DNA from: SURF-43 sp964628985
GTDB taxonomy: Bacteria > Chloroflexota > Dehalococcoidia > UBA2979
NCBI GenBank assembly: GCA_964628985.1
Contig: CAZVNJ010000097.1
Location: 1 to 5,410, forward strand
Length of the DNA: 5,410 nucleotides
Direction of reading: 5' to 3'
Position numbers and translations under genes: made by a program. This document shows, piece by piece, positions 1 through 5,357 of this stretch (its first letter is position 1; the number at the start of each line of letters is the position of its first letter). Under the pieces are notes generated by a model. That model did not search any database. It saw only the letters and a program-made list of their open reading frames with translations, and was not told the DNA's origin.

Positions 1-559
1 CCACCACGGCCTCGGCGGACATGAAGCAGTAGGGCCCCCGGCAGTACGCAATGATCTCCCGCCCGGCTGGGAGGTCCTGCAGTCGGTCACGCAACTCGGG
101 GAGCGGCATCGAGAGCGCCCCGGGCAGATGTCCGGCTCGATACTCCGGTGCCGGGCGCACATCGATCAGCACCACGTCCCCGGTATCGAGTCGGCGCGCC
201 AACTCATCCTGGCTGATGGGCTCGAGAGGGTCCGTGTCCGCGAACGCTGTCTGCACCGCAAGGTCCAGCTCCGAGAAGCGCTCCCGCGTGAGGTCGCGCA
301 GGGCGAACCAGAAACGCAGCACTGAATCGTCCGCCAGCCGGTAATGGACCCTTGGAGGCTCGCGGCGCGACGAGACCAGACGCGCCTCGGCGAGGATCCG
401 AAGCTGTCGGGATGCGTTGGGAACGGTGAGTCCCGCTGCCCGGGCGAGTTCTTCGACCGTCTGTTCGCCCTGTGCCAGGCGATCGATGAGGCGCACGCGG
501 CTCCCCGCTGAGAGGGACGACGCCACCGTAGCGAACTGTTCGAACACATCAATTTGCAT
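1..559 (-). CDS. ArsR-family HTH regulator fused to a rhodanese domain (partial, C-terminus beyond left edge)
   Basis: The visible 186 residues form two domains. Residues 1-90 are a winged helix of the ArsR type: TVEELARAAGLTVPNASRQL is the helix-turn-helix, and SSRREPPRVHYRL is the wing. Residues 115-186 are a rhodanese fold: LIDVRPAPEY at 131-140, GHLPGA at 143-148, and the active-site loop CRGPYC with Cys173 and Cys178. Cys173 sits where rhodaneses carry the persulfide. The family is usually about 220 residues, so roughly 35 are probably missing at the left edge. There is no cysteine in the HTH domain, so a classical metal-thiolate site there is unlikely; sensing through the rhodanese cysteine (sulfane sulfur or redox) is an inference from architecture. 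An in-frame ATG six codons upstream (start at 577) is preceded directly by a stop and would add MHTCAT. Neither start has a Shine-Dalgarno. I prefer 559 because of the promoter position. It is divergent from the secreted protease gene. Confidence 0.93.
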   Translation of the reverse strand, partial: MQIDVFEQFATVASSLSAGSRVRLIDRLAQGEQTVEELARAAGLTVPNASRQLRILAEARLVSSRREPPRVHYRLADDSVLRFWFALRDLTRERFSELDLAVQTAFADTDPLEPISQDELARRLDTGDVVLIDVRPAPEYRAGHLPGALSMPLPELRDRLQDLPAGREIIAYCRGPYCFMSAEAVV

Positions 560-576
560 AGTCGCGCAAGTATGCA
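555..576. promoter_or_regulatory. 22-bp near-palindrome, likely ArsR autoregulatory operator
   Basis: The arms TGCATA (555-560) and TATGCA (571-576) are perfect inverted copies around a GCGC centre. Nine of the eleven base pairs across the dyad match; only 561/570 and 563/568 fail. The dyad covers the predicted -10 box and the start codon of the ArsR-rhodanese gene. ArsR/SmtB proteins bind as dimers to imperfect 12-2-12-type or similar dyads over their own promoters, so this is the natural operator. Binding itself is inferred. Confidence 0.6.
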
Positions 577-596
577 TCTATCAGGGCGCATGGCAA
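569..596 (-). promoter_or_regulatory. Predicted leaderless promoter of the ArsR-rhodanese gene
   Basis: On the minus strand TTGCCA (596-591, five of six matches to TTGACA) is followed after 16 bp by CATACT (574-569, four of six matches to TATAAT). Transcription would start about 3 bp before, or at, the ATG at 559. That fits the absence of any Shine-Dalgarno in front of either candidate start. This is a pattern match only. Confidence 0.45.
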
Positions 597-755
597 GTCC
601 CCTCAGAGGAAACCTACGCGAACCTCGAGGTCGTTCCTCCGGTCTTGGCGCTGAGTCGTGCGCCGGAGATGGGTGCTGGACGCGGCCGGAGAGTGGACTG
701 GCACGCCGGCAGTCGCACGAGGCGGGGGTACCGTCTGCGTCCTTGAGGGCGCGGT

Positions 756-791
756 GAAGCGAGGGAAGCGAGTAAAGCGAGTGGACGAAGT
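756..791. repeat. 9-bp tandem repeat, three close copies and one degenerate
   Basis: Successive 9-mers read GAAGCGAGG, GAAGCGAGT, AAAGCGAGT and GGACGAAGT. The first three differ pairwise at one or two positions; the fourth is diverged. They end 28 bp before the protease start codon. They could be stacked activator sites on one helical face (9 bp is close to one turn), or simple slippage. The sequence does not decide. Confidence 0.55.
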
Positions 792-819
792 ACACTCGGC
801 CGGCAGCCGGAGGCTCCAC

Positions 820-1785
820 ATGCGACGTTCCTTGTTTGTGCTCGCGGTGTTGGTCACGGCGGCCATGTTTGGCGGCAATGCCGTCGATGCCGCCCCGCCG
901 GTTGACCCGAAGCGTGCCGAGCATGAACGCATCGTCCGCTACTGGACCCCAGACCGGGCCGAGCGGGCTCGTCCACGCGAGTTCGAGCGGAATGTTCCTC
1001 GTGACGACCAGGCGAAGCCAGGGGGTGGCGGAACGAACAGCGGCGGTACGGGCGCGTACTGGACCGGTGGTGGACTCGTGCGGAAGACCACGGGCCGCGT
1101 CCTGTTCACGCTGAACGGCGCGGACTACGTCTGCTCGGGGTCCGTTGTCGCCGACGAGCGTACCGACGCCTCGGTGGTCCTCACGGCGGGTCACTGCGTC
1201 TTCGACGACGCGAGGGATGTGTTCGCGACCAACTGGATGTTCGTCCCGGACTATGAGACCGGACGCACATTCACCTGCGCATCGACAGCCTACGGTTGCT
1301 GGACCGCTGAAGCCCTGGTCACCACGGCTGCATGGGGGAACGGCGACTTCAATGAGGACTATGCCTTCGCCGTCATGCGCCCAGGAGGCAAGGACGGGGC
1401 GACACAGCTAGATGCGGCGGTCGGCACTCAGGCGATCACCTTCGCCGTGCCGCCGGTCGGACAGGCGATCTACGCGTTCGGCTACCCCGCAGCGAAGAAG
1501 TACAACGGCCAGCGGCTGGCCTACTGCAACGGCACCGCCATCGCCGACCCCTACGGGACCACCGATGGTGGTCTGGCCTGCGACATGACCGGCGGATCCT
1601 CAGGCGGTCCGTGGTTCACCGGCTTTGACCCGGCGACCGGGGCGGGGACGCTGACGTCTGTGAACAGCTTCAAGTACCGCGGCCTGTCCACCCACATGTG
1701 GGGGCCGTTCTTTGACGTGTATGGCGCGAGCACGTACAGCGCGGCGCAGAGCGCAGGCACGAACCTCCTAATCGCCGCTCCCTAG
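820..1785 (+). CDS. Secreted trypsin-like serine protease
   Basis: A 321-residue exported endopeptidase of the chymotrypsin/S1 fold. Residues 1-24 are a Sec signal peptide (MRRS, hydrophobic core, probable cleavage after VDA at 24). Residues 25-65 look like a propeptide with an IVRYWTPDRAERARP stretch, followed by a Gly-rich linker at 66-85. The catalytic triad is complete: His125 in VLTAGHC, Asp180 in EDYAFAVM, and Ser261 in GGSSGGPW. Cysteines lie at 105, 126, 153, 160, 236 and 254; C105-C126 matches the conserved disulfide beside the catalytic His, and the other four may make two more. The start at 820 has GGAGG at 809-813 (6-bp spacing) and puts the signal peptide at the N-terminus; an open frame continues upstream to 658 but would bury it. 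The substrate is not predictable. A role in extracellular protein degradation is inferred. Confidence 0.93.
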   Translation: MRRSLFVLAVLVTAAMFGGNAVDAAPPVDPKRAEHERIVRYWTPDRAERARPREFERNVPRDDQAKPGGGGTNSGGTGAYWTGGGLVRKTTGRVLFTLNGADYVCSGSVVADERTDASVVLTAGHCVFDDARDVFATNWMFVPDYETGRTFTCASTAYGCWTAEALVTTAAWGNGDFNEDYAFAVMRPGGKDGATQLDAAVGTQAITFAVPPVGQAIYAFGYPAAKKYNGQRLAYCNGTAIADPYGTTDGGLACDMTGGSSGGPWFTGFDPATGAGTLTSVNSFKYRGLSTHMWGPFFDVYGASTYSAAQSAGTNLLIAAP

Positions 1786-1814
1786 AGGAGTCGACGCACC
1801 CCGGGGAGGAAGCG

Positions 1815-1834
1815 CCCCGCCAGCGGCGGTGGGG
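1815..1834 (+). other. GC hairpin in front of the PHP gene, overlapping its likely ribosome binding site
   Basis: CCGCC (1817-1821) and GGCGG (1825-1829) form a perfect 5-bp stem with an AGC loop. The stem can extend by two C-G pairs if T1830 bulges, which takes in part of the GGGGGAG Shine-Dalgarno (1831-1837). There is no T-tract, so it is not a standard terminator. An effect on translation is speculative. Confidence 0.3.
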
Positions 1835-1842
1835 GAGTGGCT

Positions 1843-2841
1843 ATGGCCGTGCTTCAAGTCGAGCGCCTCCACGCCGACATGCTGAGGCCGCCATCAAGGC
1901 TGGGACCAGCGCCAGTGCTGCCGTCGCAAGCCAGCGCTGCCCAGCACCTTCACCGACCAGTCGAGCGGCCGTGGCTGGTGTCGATGCATGGGGGACACAG
2001 CAGCGAGGGCTCAGCACACGGCCGGAGCACGCTTTCGGAGATGCTGGACGCGGCGGTCGCGCTCGGGATGCGGACGTTTGGTGTCTCCAATCATGCGCCC
2101 GCGTCCGACGCCCAGTTCCTCGCACGCGATGAGGTCGAAGCAGGGTTCGACTTGGATCGGCGCCTAGCACAGTTCGAGGCGTACGCGGCGCTCTCGGCTC
2201 AGGCGGTCCGCGACTACGCAGGGCGCATCGAGGTGCTGCGAGGATTCGAGGCGGAAGTAGTCCCGGCCGCCACGTACGTCGAAGACGTGCGAGCGCTACG
2301 GCGGCGTTATGGATTCGAATACATCGTCGGCTCAGTCCACTTCGTCGACGAGATGCCGATCGACGTGTCCCGGGTCGAGTTCCAGGAAGCCGCGTCGCGC
2401 CTCGGTGGCCTTGAGCGGTTGTTGGTCCGCTACTACGACCAAGTTGCTGAGATGGTGGAAGGACTGCGCCCGGAGATCGTGGGCCATTTCGATCTTCCGC
2501 GCCTGATGTCAGAGGGGCATCCCGCACACGACGCCCCAGCAGTGGTTCAAGCGGCGGACCGTGCGCTGGAAGCGATCGCACGCCACAGCGCACTGCTTGA
2601 GGTGAATACCGCCGGGTATCGGAAGGGTCTCGATGGTCCCTACCCGACACGCCGCATCATCCACCGGGCGGTGGATCTTGGCATCGGCCTCACCCTGAGC
2701 GACGACAGTCATTCTGCTACGGACGTCGGCTCAGGCCTCGAGGCCGCTCGCGACCTCCTACTGGGATGCGGTGTCCGGACACTCAGTGCCCTGGGACGAA
2801 CGTCGACTGGTTTGATCGAGCGCCGCGAAGTCGCGCTCTGA
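1843..2841 (+). CDS. PHP-domain phosphoesterase, histidinol-phosphatase (HisJ/HisK type) family
   Basis: The protein is predicted to dephosphorylate L-histidinol phosphate, the penultimate step of histidine synthesis, or a related phosphoester. All PHP metal-site motifs are present (numbering from 1843): MHGGHS with His49 and His52, VSNHAP with His84, RGFEAEV with Glu136, GSVHF with His166, VGHFD with His215, and SDDSH with Asp288 and His290. LEVNTAG at 252-258 also fits the HisJ family. The 332 residues exceed the usual 260-290. The first 44 or so, before PWLVSMHGG, are low in recognisable structure. ATG 1843 has GGGGGAG five bases upstream. GTG 1837 is just upstream, and GTG 1978 would give a 287-residue protein of normal family length but lacks a clear ribosome binding site. 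No other his gene is adjacent, so the substrate is not confirmed. It lies 57 bp after the protease and could be cotranscribed. Confidence 0.87.
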   Translation: MAVLQVERLHADMLRPPSRLGPAPVLPSQASAAQHLHRPVERPWLVSMHGGHSSEGSAHGRSTLSEMLDAAVALGMRTFGVSNHAPASDAQFLARDEVEAGFDLDRRLAQFEAYAALSAQAVRDYAGRIEVLRGFEAEVVPAATYVEDVRALRRRYGFEYIVGSVHFVDEMPIDVSRVEFQEAASRLGGLERLLVRYYDQVAEMVEGLRPEIVGHFDLPRLMSEGHPAHDAPAVVQAADRALEAIARHSALLEVNTAGYRKGLDGPYPTRRIIHRAVDLGIGLTLSDDSHSATDVGSGLEAARDLLLGCGVRTLSALGRTSTGLIERREVAL

Positions 2842-2849
2842 CGCCAATC

Positions 2850-2898
2850 GAGCGGACTCAGGCGCTCAGTGGTCTCACGACTACCCCGGCGATCCGGG
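2850..2898 (+). terminator. Two small stem-loops after the PHP gene, possible weak terminator
   Basis: GAGCG (2850-2854) pairs with CGCTC (2863-2867) around an 8-nt loop. CCCGG (2885-2889) pairs with CCGGG (2894-2898) around CGAT. Both stems are only 5 bp and neither is followed by a T-run. They lie between the PHP stop codon and the next promoter, where a terminator would be expected. Confidence 0.25.
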
Positions 2899-2941
2899 CG
2901 AAGGACGCTCACAAGTCTGCCTTCGATGTCCGGCTGCCGAG

Positions 2942-2980
2942 TATTCGGTATTGACGAATATAGGCGAGATCGAATATATA
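2942..2980 (+). promoter_or_regulatory. Promoter and candidate operator of the ArsR-SRPBCC unit
   Basis: TTGACG (2951-2956) is a five-of-six -35 match. ATATAT/TATATA (2974-2980) follows after 17-18 bp as a -10. Transcription would then start at about 2986-2987, on the ATG of the regulator, so the mRNA is probably leaderless. An inverted repeat TATTCG (2942-2947) / CGAATA (2955-2960) with a 7-bp spacer covers the -35, and CGAATA recurs at 2971-2976 over the -10. The half-sites make autorepression by the downstream ArsR protein plausible. Confidence 0.6.
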
Positions 2981-2986
2981 GGGAGC

Positions 2987-3289
2987 ATGCGTCAGATAGC
3001 AGCGCTTGCCGACCGTACCCGCCTTGCGATCGTCGAGGAACTGTCCCAGGGCGAGCGAGCAGTCGCTGAGCTGGCTGCCACGCTTGACCTGCGCCAACCG
3101 ACGATTTCCCAGCATCTGAAGGTGCTGCGAGACGCAGGCCTGGTACGCGTGCGGCCGGTCGCGCAGCGCCGCCTGTACAGCGTCGACCCCGCCGGGTTCG
3201 AGGTGATCGAGACGTGGCTCACGCGGCACCGGCGGCTCTGGGCGCAGCGGCTTGCAGAACTCGAACGGCACATGGACGAGCACCCATGA
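2987..3289 (+). CDS. ArsR-family transcriptional regulator (SRPBCC-linked type)
   Basis: A 100-residue winged-helix repressor. It opens directly with the family's first helix (IAALADRTRLAIVEELSQGE). The helix-turn-helix lies at about 26-50, with recognition helix QPTISQHLKVL at 37-47, and the wing at 51-66 (GLVRVRPVAQRRLYSV). The C-terminal part (ETWLTRHRRLWAQRLAELERHMDE) is an amphipathic helix like that of the ArsR proteins paired with AHSA1 genes. It has no cysteine, so the classical alpha-3 metal site (ELCVCD) is absent and a metal ligand is unlikely. A TTG at 2951 is in frame upstream, but the promoter overlaps that stretch, so I choose ATG 2987. GGGAG at 2981-2985 is too close to the ATG to act as a normal ribosome binding site. 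The SRPBCC gene starts 20 bp after the stop; the two are almost certainly an operon. Confidence 0.92.
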   Translation: MRQIAALADRTRLAIVEELSQGERAVAELAATLDLRQPTISQHLKVLRDAGLVRVRPVAQRRLYSVDPAGFEVIETWLTRHRRLWAQRLAELERHMDEHP

Positions 3290-3308
3290 CAGGAGGCGAC
3301 GACAACCC

Positions 3309-3809
3309 ATGAGCGAAGACATCGGCGAGATCACGAGATGCTACACGGTCACATATCGACGGCGGTCGAGACACTCGGCGGCACGTCTGTGGCGTGCGAT
3401 TACGGCTGCCGGCGAGCTCGGTCTCTGGATGGGGGCGCCCGCCAGGGTCGACTTGCGAGTCGGCGGGGAGTATTTCGTGGACTTCCACGGCAACGGTGAC
3501 GATGGGTTGGATGGGATCATTGTGAGGATCGAGCCGGAACGGAGACTCGGCTACCTGTGGGGGCGATCGTACGCCGAGTGGGAGATCGAACCCACCAGCG
3601 ATGGTTGCCAGTACACCTTTCTCCACAACGGGCTCGCCGACCGCGGTGAGGACGAGGAGGGCCTTCCTGCCGGGTGGCATGAGTTCTTCGAGCGGTTGGA
3701 CGATCATCTCGACGGTGTCTCACGCGCTGCCGATGAACATGCCGCACGGTGGCACACACTCAAGCCCTTCTATCGAGTGCAGATCGACGCTGTGGTCCGG
3801 GGGAAATGA
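3309..3809 (+). CDS. SRPBCC / AHSA1-domain protein
   Basis: A 166-residue cytosolic protein with the START-like helix-grip fold of the AHSA1 family. The first strand (YTVTYRRRS) and helix (AARLWRAITAAGELGLWM) are followed by RVDLRVGGEYFVDFHG, the family's Gly-Gly-x-Phe-like hairpin at 52-58, then GIIVRIEPERRLGYLW at 69-84. The closing GWHEFFERLDDHLDGV (122-137) matches the usual GW-x3-L-x2-L C-terminal helix. Such domains enclose a hydrophobic cavity for a small lipophilic ligand, or act in stress response; the ligand here cannot be read. AGGAGG stands at 3291-3296, 12 bp before the ATG, which is long but there is no other in-frame start closer. It is the second gene of the ArsR unit and probably the regulator's main target. 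The C-terminal tail (DEHAARWHTLKPFYRVQIDAV) looks extra to the core domain. Confidence 0.87.
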   Translation: MSEDIGEITRCYTVTYRRRSRHSAARLWRAITAAGELGLWMGAPARVDLRVGGEYFVDFHGNGDDGLDGIIVRIEPERRLGYLWGRSYAEWEIEPTSDGCQYTFLHNGLADRGEDEEGLPAGWHEFFERLDDHLDGVSRAADEHAARWHTLKPFYRVQIDAVVRGK

Positions 3810-3893
3810 GGACTACACGGCCAGGAGTCTTGACCCGGGCGCAGCCTACCGATCGGCTGGAAGCACAGGCCGACGCAGCTTTGCGGATTCTTC

Positions 3894-4427
3894 ATGGTCG
3901 TTGAGCCGGTGTCGGAGTTGCCAGCGCAGGCGCTCGCGCGCCTCGGTGAGATTGACCGCACGGAGCACGTGACCGCGGCCTACCGGACCATCGGTGAGCG
4001 ACTCCAGCGGTACGAAGTCGACTGGCACATCGGGCCGTGGGATGCAGCCCAGGTCGCAGGGTTCCAGGCTGGCCTGGCGCCCGAACTCGACGCCGGCGGG
4101 CGGCTCCTCGGGGTGGAGCTGTCGGGGCGGCTCGCCGGCGTTGCTGTGCTGGCGAGCCAGCGATTCGGCCCGCGTGATGCCCTGCTTGAGTTGCGGTTCC
4201 TGCACGTCAGCGCGGGGCACCGCGGTCACGGGATCGGTACCCGCCTCGTCGAGGCAGCGGTCGAACAGGCTCGCCATGCTGGGGCCGGAGGCCTCTACAT
4301 CTCAGCCACCCGCACCGCATCCACAGTCGACTTCTACCTCGCGCGCGGCGCCATCCTTGCGGTCCCTCCCGATGCAGAGCGCTTCGCGAAGGAGCCTGTC
4401 GATATCCACCTCGTGCTCTGGTGGTGA
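3894..4427 (+). CDS. GNAT-family N-acetyltransferase
   Basis: A 177-residue protein predicted to transfer acetyl from acetyl-CoA to an amine. Motif A is clear: the strand LLELRFLHVS (97-106) followed by the pyrophosphate-binding loop GHRGHGIGTRL (108-118), which fits R-x-x-G-x-G with Arg110, Gly113 and Gly115. TASTVDFYLARGA (141-153) is motif B, the helix near the acceptor site. The N-terminal EIDRTEHVTAAYR (19-31) resembles a subgroup of uncharacterised GNATs that begin with an IDRSE-like helix. The substrate is unknown. ATG 3894 has no good Shine-Dalgarno upstream. The gene follows the SRPBCC stop by 84 bp with no obvious promoter (TTGACC at 3830-3835 lacks a partner -10), so read-through from the ArsR unit is possible. 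Confidence 0.9.
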   Translation: MVVEPVSELPAQALARLGEIDRTEHVTAAYRTIGERLQRYEVDWHIGPWDAAQVAGFQAGLAPELDAGGRLLGVELSGRLAGVAVLASQRFGPRDALLELRFLHVSAGHRGHGIGTRLVEAAVEQARHAGAGGLYISATRTASTVDFYLARGAILAVPPDAERFAKEPVDIHLVLWW

Positions 4428-4510
4428 GAGCGCCTGCGGTGGCTTCAAGTCCTCGATAGCGGACCTGATGGATCAGTCAACGAAGCCTTCGAGAACGACC
4501 AAGGCAAACC

Positions 4511-4530
4511 GCATCCGGGACCGCGGATGC
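4511..4530. terminator. Stem-loop between convergent genes
   Basis: GCATCCG (4511-4517) and CGGATGC (4524-4530) form a perfect 7-bp stem with a 6-nt loop. It lies in the 171-bp gap between the converging GNAT and DUF4395 genes, where a bidirectional terminator would be useful. No T-tract follows on the plus strand; on the minus strand it is followed by GGTTTGCC only. The rest of the gap (4428-4598) holds nothing else I can name. Confidence 0.35.
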
Positions 4531-4598
4531 TCCAGTCTTGAGAAGGGCACCAGCAGCAGCCGCTCGCGGGCCGCATCCCGGAGGGACACGGCCCAAAC

Positions 4599-5063
4599 TC
4601 AGGCCGGTTGTGGTCGGCGGATCATCAGGTACGCCTTGCATCCCAGACACAGCCCAGTCAGTGCGTTGAGGGCCGCTACGCCGAGCGCGAGCGCAGTGAG
4701 GCCATAGCCAGCGGCGTCGAAGCCGAGGATGAAGCTGAGCAACGCCAGCGCCGTCAGCACGAACCCGACGAACTGCGCGAACCGGGGCGGACGCGCATCT
4801 TCCAACCCGCCCGGTGCTCCGAGCCGTGGCCAGACGACACGGGCGAAGACCTGCGCCCACACCGACCACTGAAAACTCACGAACGCAGTCAGAGCGAACA
4901 CGACGATCTGCGATCCGAGGAGGCCGAGCGCCAACGGTCGTGCGACGCCAGCGACCAGCACCACGATGCCGAGCATGCTGGCGGTTGCCCCGGCGCTGAA
5001 GCGCACGAGGCGCGGATCGACGTGCGAGCGAAGCGGGCATGCTCCAAAGTTGGTGCGAGGCAT
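4599..5063 (-). CDS. DUF4395-type integral membrane protein
   Basis: A 154-residue membrane protein of unknown function. It begins VDPRLVRFSAG (15-25), followed by four hydrophobic segments at about 23-40, 43-66, 96-115 and 118-142. The linker carries RPPRFAQFVG (91-100), and the end reads NALTGLCLGCKAYL (133-146). VDPR, the RPPRFAQ loop and the final GxCxGC-x-x-Y motif are the family's signatures. Cys139 and Cys142 form a CxxC at the end of the last helix; Cys9 is a third cysteine. ATG 5063 is chosen because GGAGG (5073-5069) stands five bases upstream; the open frame runs to 5153 but that extension is not membrane-like and is Arg-rich. From memory, relatives often lie near thioredoxin or rhodanese genes, but none is adjacent here. 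A thiol-related role is only suggested by the CxxC. Confidence 0.85.
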   Translation of the reverse strand: MPRTNFGACPLRSHVDPRLVRFSAGATASMLGIVVLVAGVARPLALGLLGSQIVVFALTAFVSFQWSVWAQVFARVVWPRLGAPGGLEDARPPRFAQFVGFVLTALALLSFILGFDAAGYGLTALALGVAALNALTGLCLGCKAYLMIRRPQPA

Positions 5064-5218
5064 GAGGTCCTCCAATCCGGCGCGAACTGCAGGCCTCTCA
5101 CAGCCTCGACGGTCTTGGCGGATTCGACGAGACCTTAGACGACACGCCTCCACTTGGGGAGGTCGCGGGCCGGGCCTCGGCGTGGTGGGCGGACACGCAG
5201 AAGCGCGCTGAGGCGGAG

Positions 5219-5232
5219 CACGATCGATCGTG
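5219..5232. repeat. Perfect 14-bp palindrome
   Basis: CACGATCGATCGTG equals its own reverse complement. It lies about 155 bp upstream of the DUF4395 start. It could be a dimeric regulator site or chance; the core GATCGATC is a common type of simple palindrome. Confidence 0.5.
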
Positions 5233-5316
5233 GATCGCCTGTGGCCAGACGTGTAGCAAGTCGGTCGCTGCTGGGCAAGTGTTGAACGATGGCTCGCGAG
5301 AACCCGCGGGCCGCCT

Positions 5317-5330
5317 GCGAGTGCGCTCGC
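5317..5330 (-). terminator. GC hairpin downstream of tRNA-Asn, possible terminator
   Basis: GCGAG (5317-5321) pairs with CTCGC (5326-5330) around TGCG; GCC/GGC pairs can be added with a bulge. It lies about 27 bp past the tRNA 3' end in the direction of tRNA transcription. No T-run follows, so it is at best a weak or factor-assisted terminator or a processing element. Confidence 0.25.
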
Positions 5331-5357
5331 GGCAGGTTAGGGTCGGATCGGAAGTAG

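Larger units (their letters stand above)
560..819. other. Divergent intergenic region
   Basis: This 260-bp gap separates the minus-strand ArsR-rhodanese gene from the plus-strand protease gene. It holds the promoter and operator of the regulator at its left end, a 9-bp tandem repeat at 756-791, and the protease ribosome binding site GGAGG at 809-813. I see no well-formed sigma-70 promoter for the protease: TACACT at 791-796 is a possible -10, but no matching -35 stands 16-18 bp upstream. The open frame reaching upstream from the protease (an ATG at 658) has no protein-like character before the signal peptide. Confidence 0.6.
5064..5357. other. Gap without a credible gene, between DUF4395 gene and tRNA-Asn
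   Basis: The 294 bp hold the DUF4395 ribosome binding site (5069-5073), a perfect 14-bp palindrome at 5219-5232 and a hairpin at 5317-5330. Open frames here are short, Arg-rich and lack ribosome binding sites. I see no clear promoter for the DUF4395 gene, though readout from the tRNA transcript on the same strand is possible. Confidence 0.55.

Noticed and set aside
166..1194. Long minus-strand open frame of 342 codons
   Set aside because: It runs antisense to the protease N-terminal half and through the ArsR-rhodanese gene in a different frame. The translation is Arg/Ser-rich with no domain; the real minus-strand gene is in another frame and is cut by the left edge.
2310..2322. TGGATTCGAA shared between the PHP gene and the tRNA-Asn T-arm, as a possible attachment-site repeat
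   Set aside because: Only 10 bp match, they lie inside conserved coding sequence, and there is no integrase; chance is sufficient.
1841..2650. Minus-strand open frame of 269 codons opposite the PHP gene
   Set aside because: Arg/Pro/Ala-rich shadow with no motif or ribosome binding site; the plus strand carries every PHP motif.
3830..3835. TTGACC as the -35 of a separate GNAT promoter
   Set aside because: No acceptable -10 lies 16-18 bp downstream.
3994..4707. Plus-strand open frame of 237 codons overlapping the GNAT gene and beyond
   Set aside because: Ser/Arg-rich low-complexity translation in the wrong frame relative to the GNAT motifs; it also runs into the antisense strand of the DUF4395 gene.
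4608..5138. Plus-strand open frame of 176 codons opposite the DUF4395 gene
   Set aside because: It is the antisense of the membrane protein and is rich in Glu/Arg/Ala, as expected for a shadow of hydrophobic codons.
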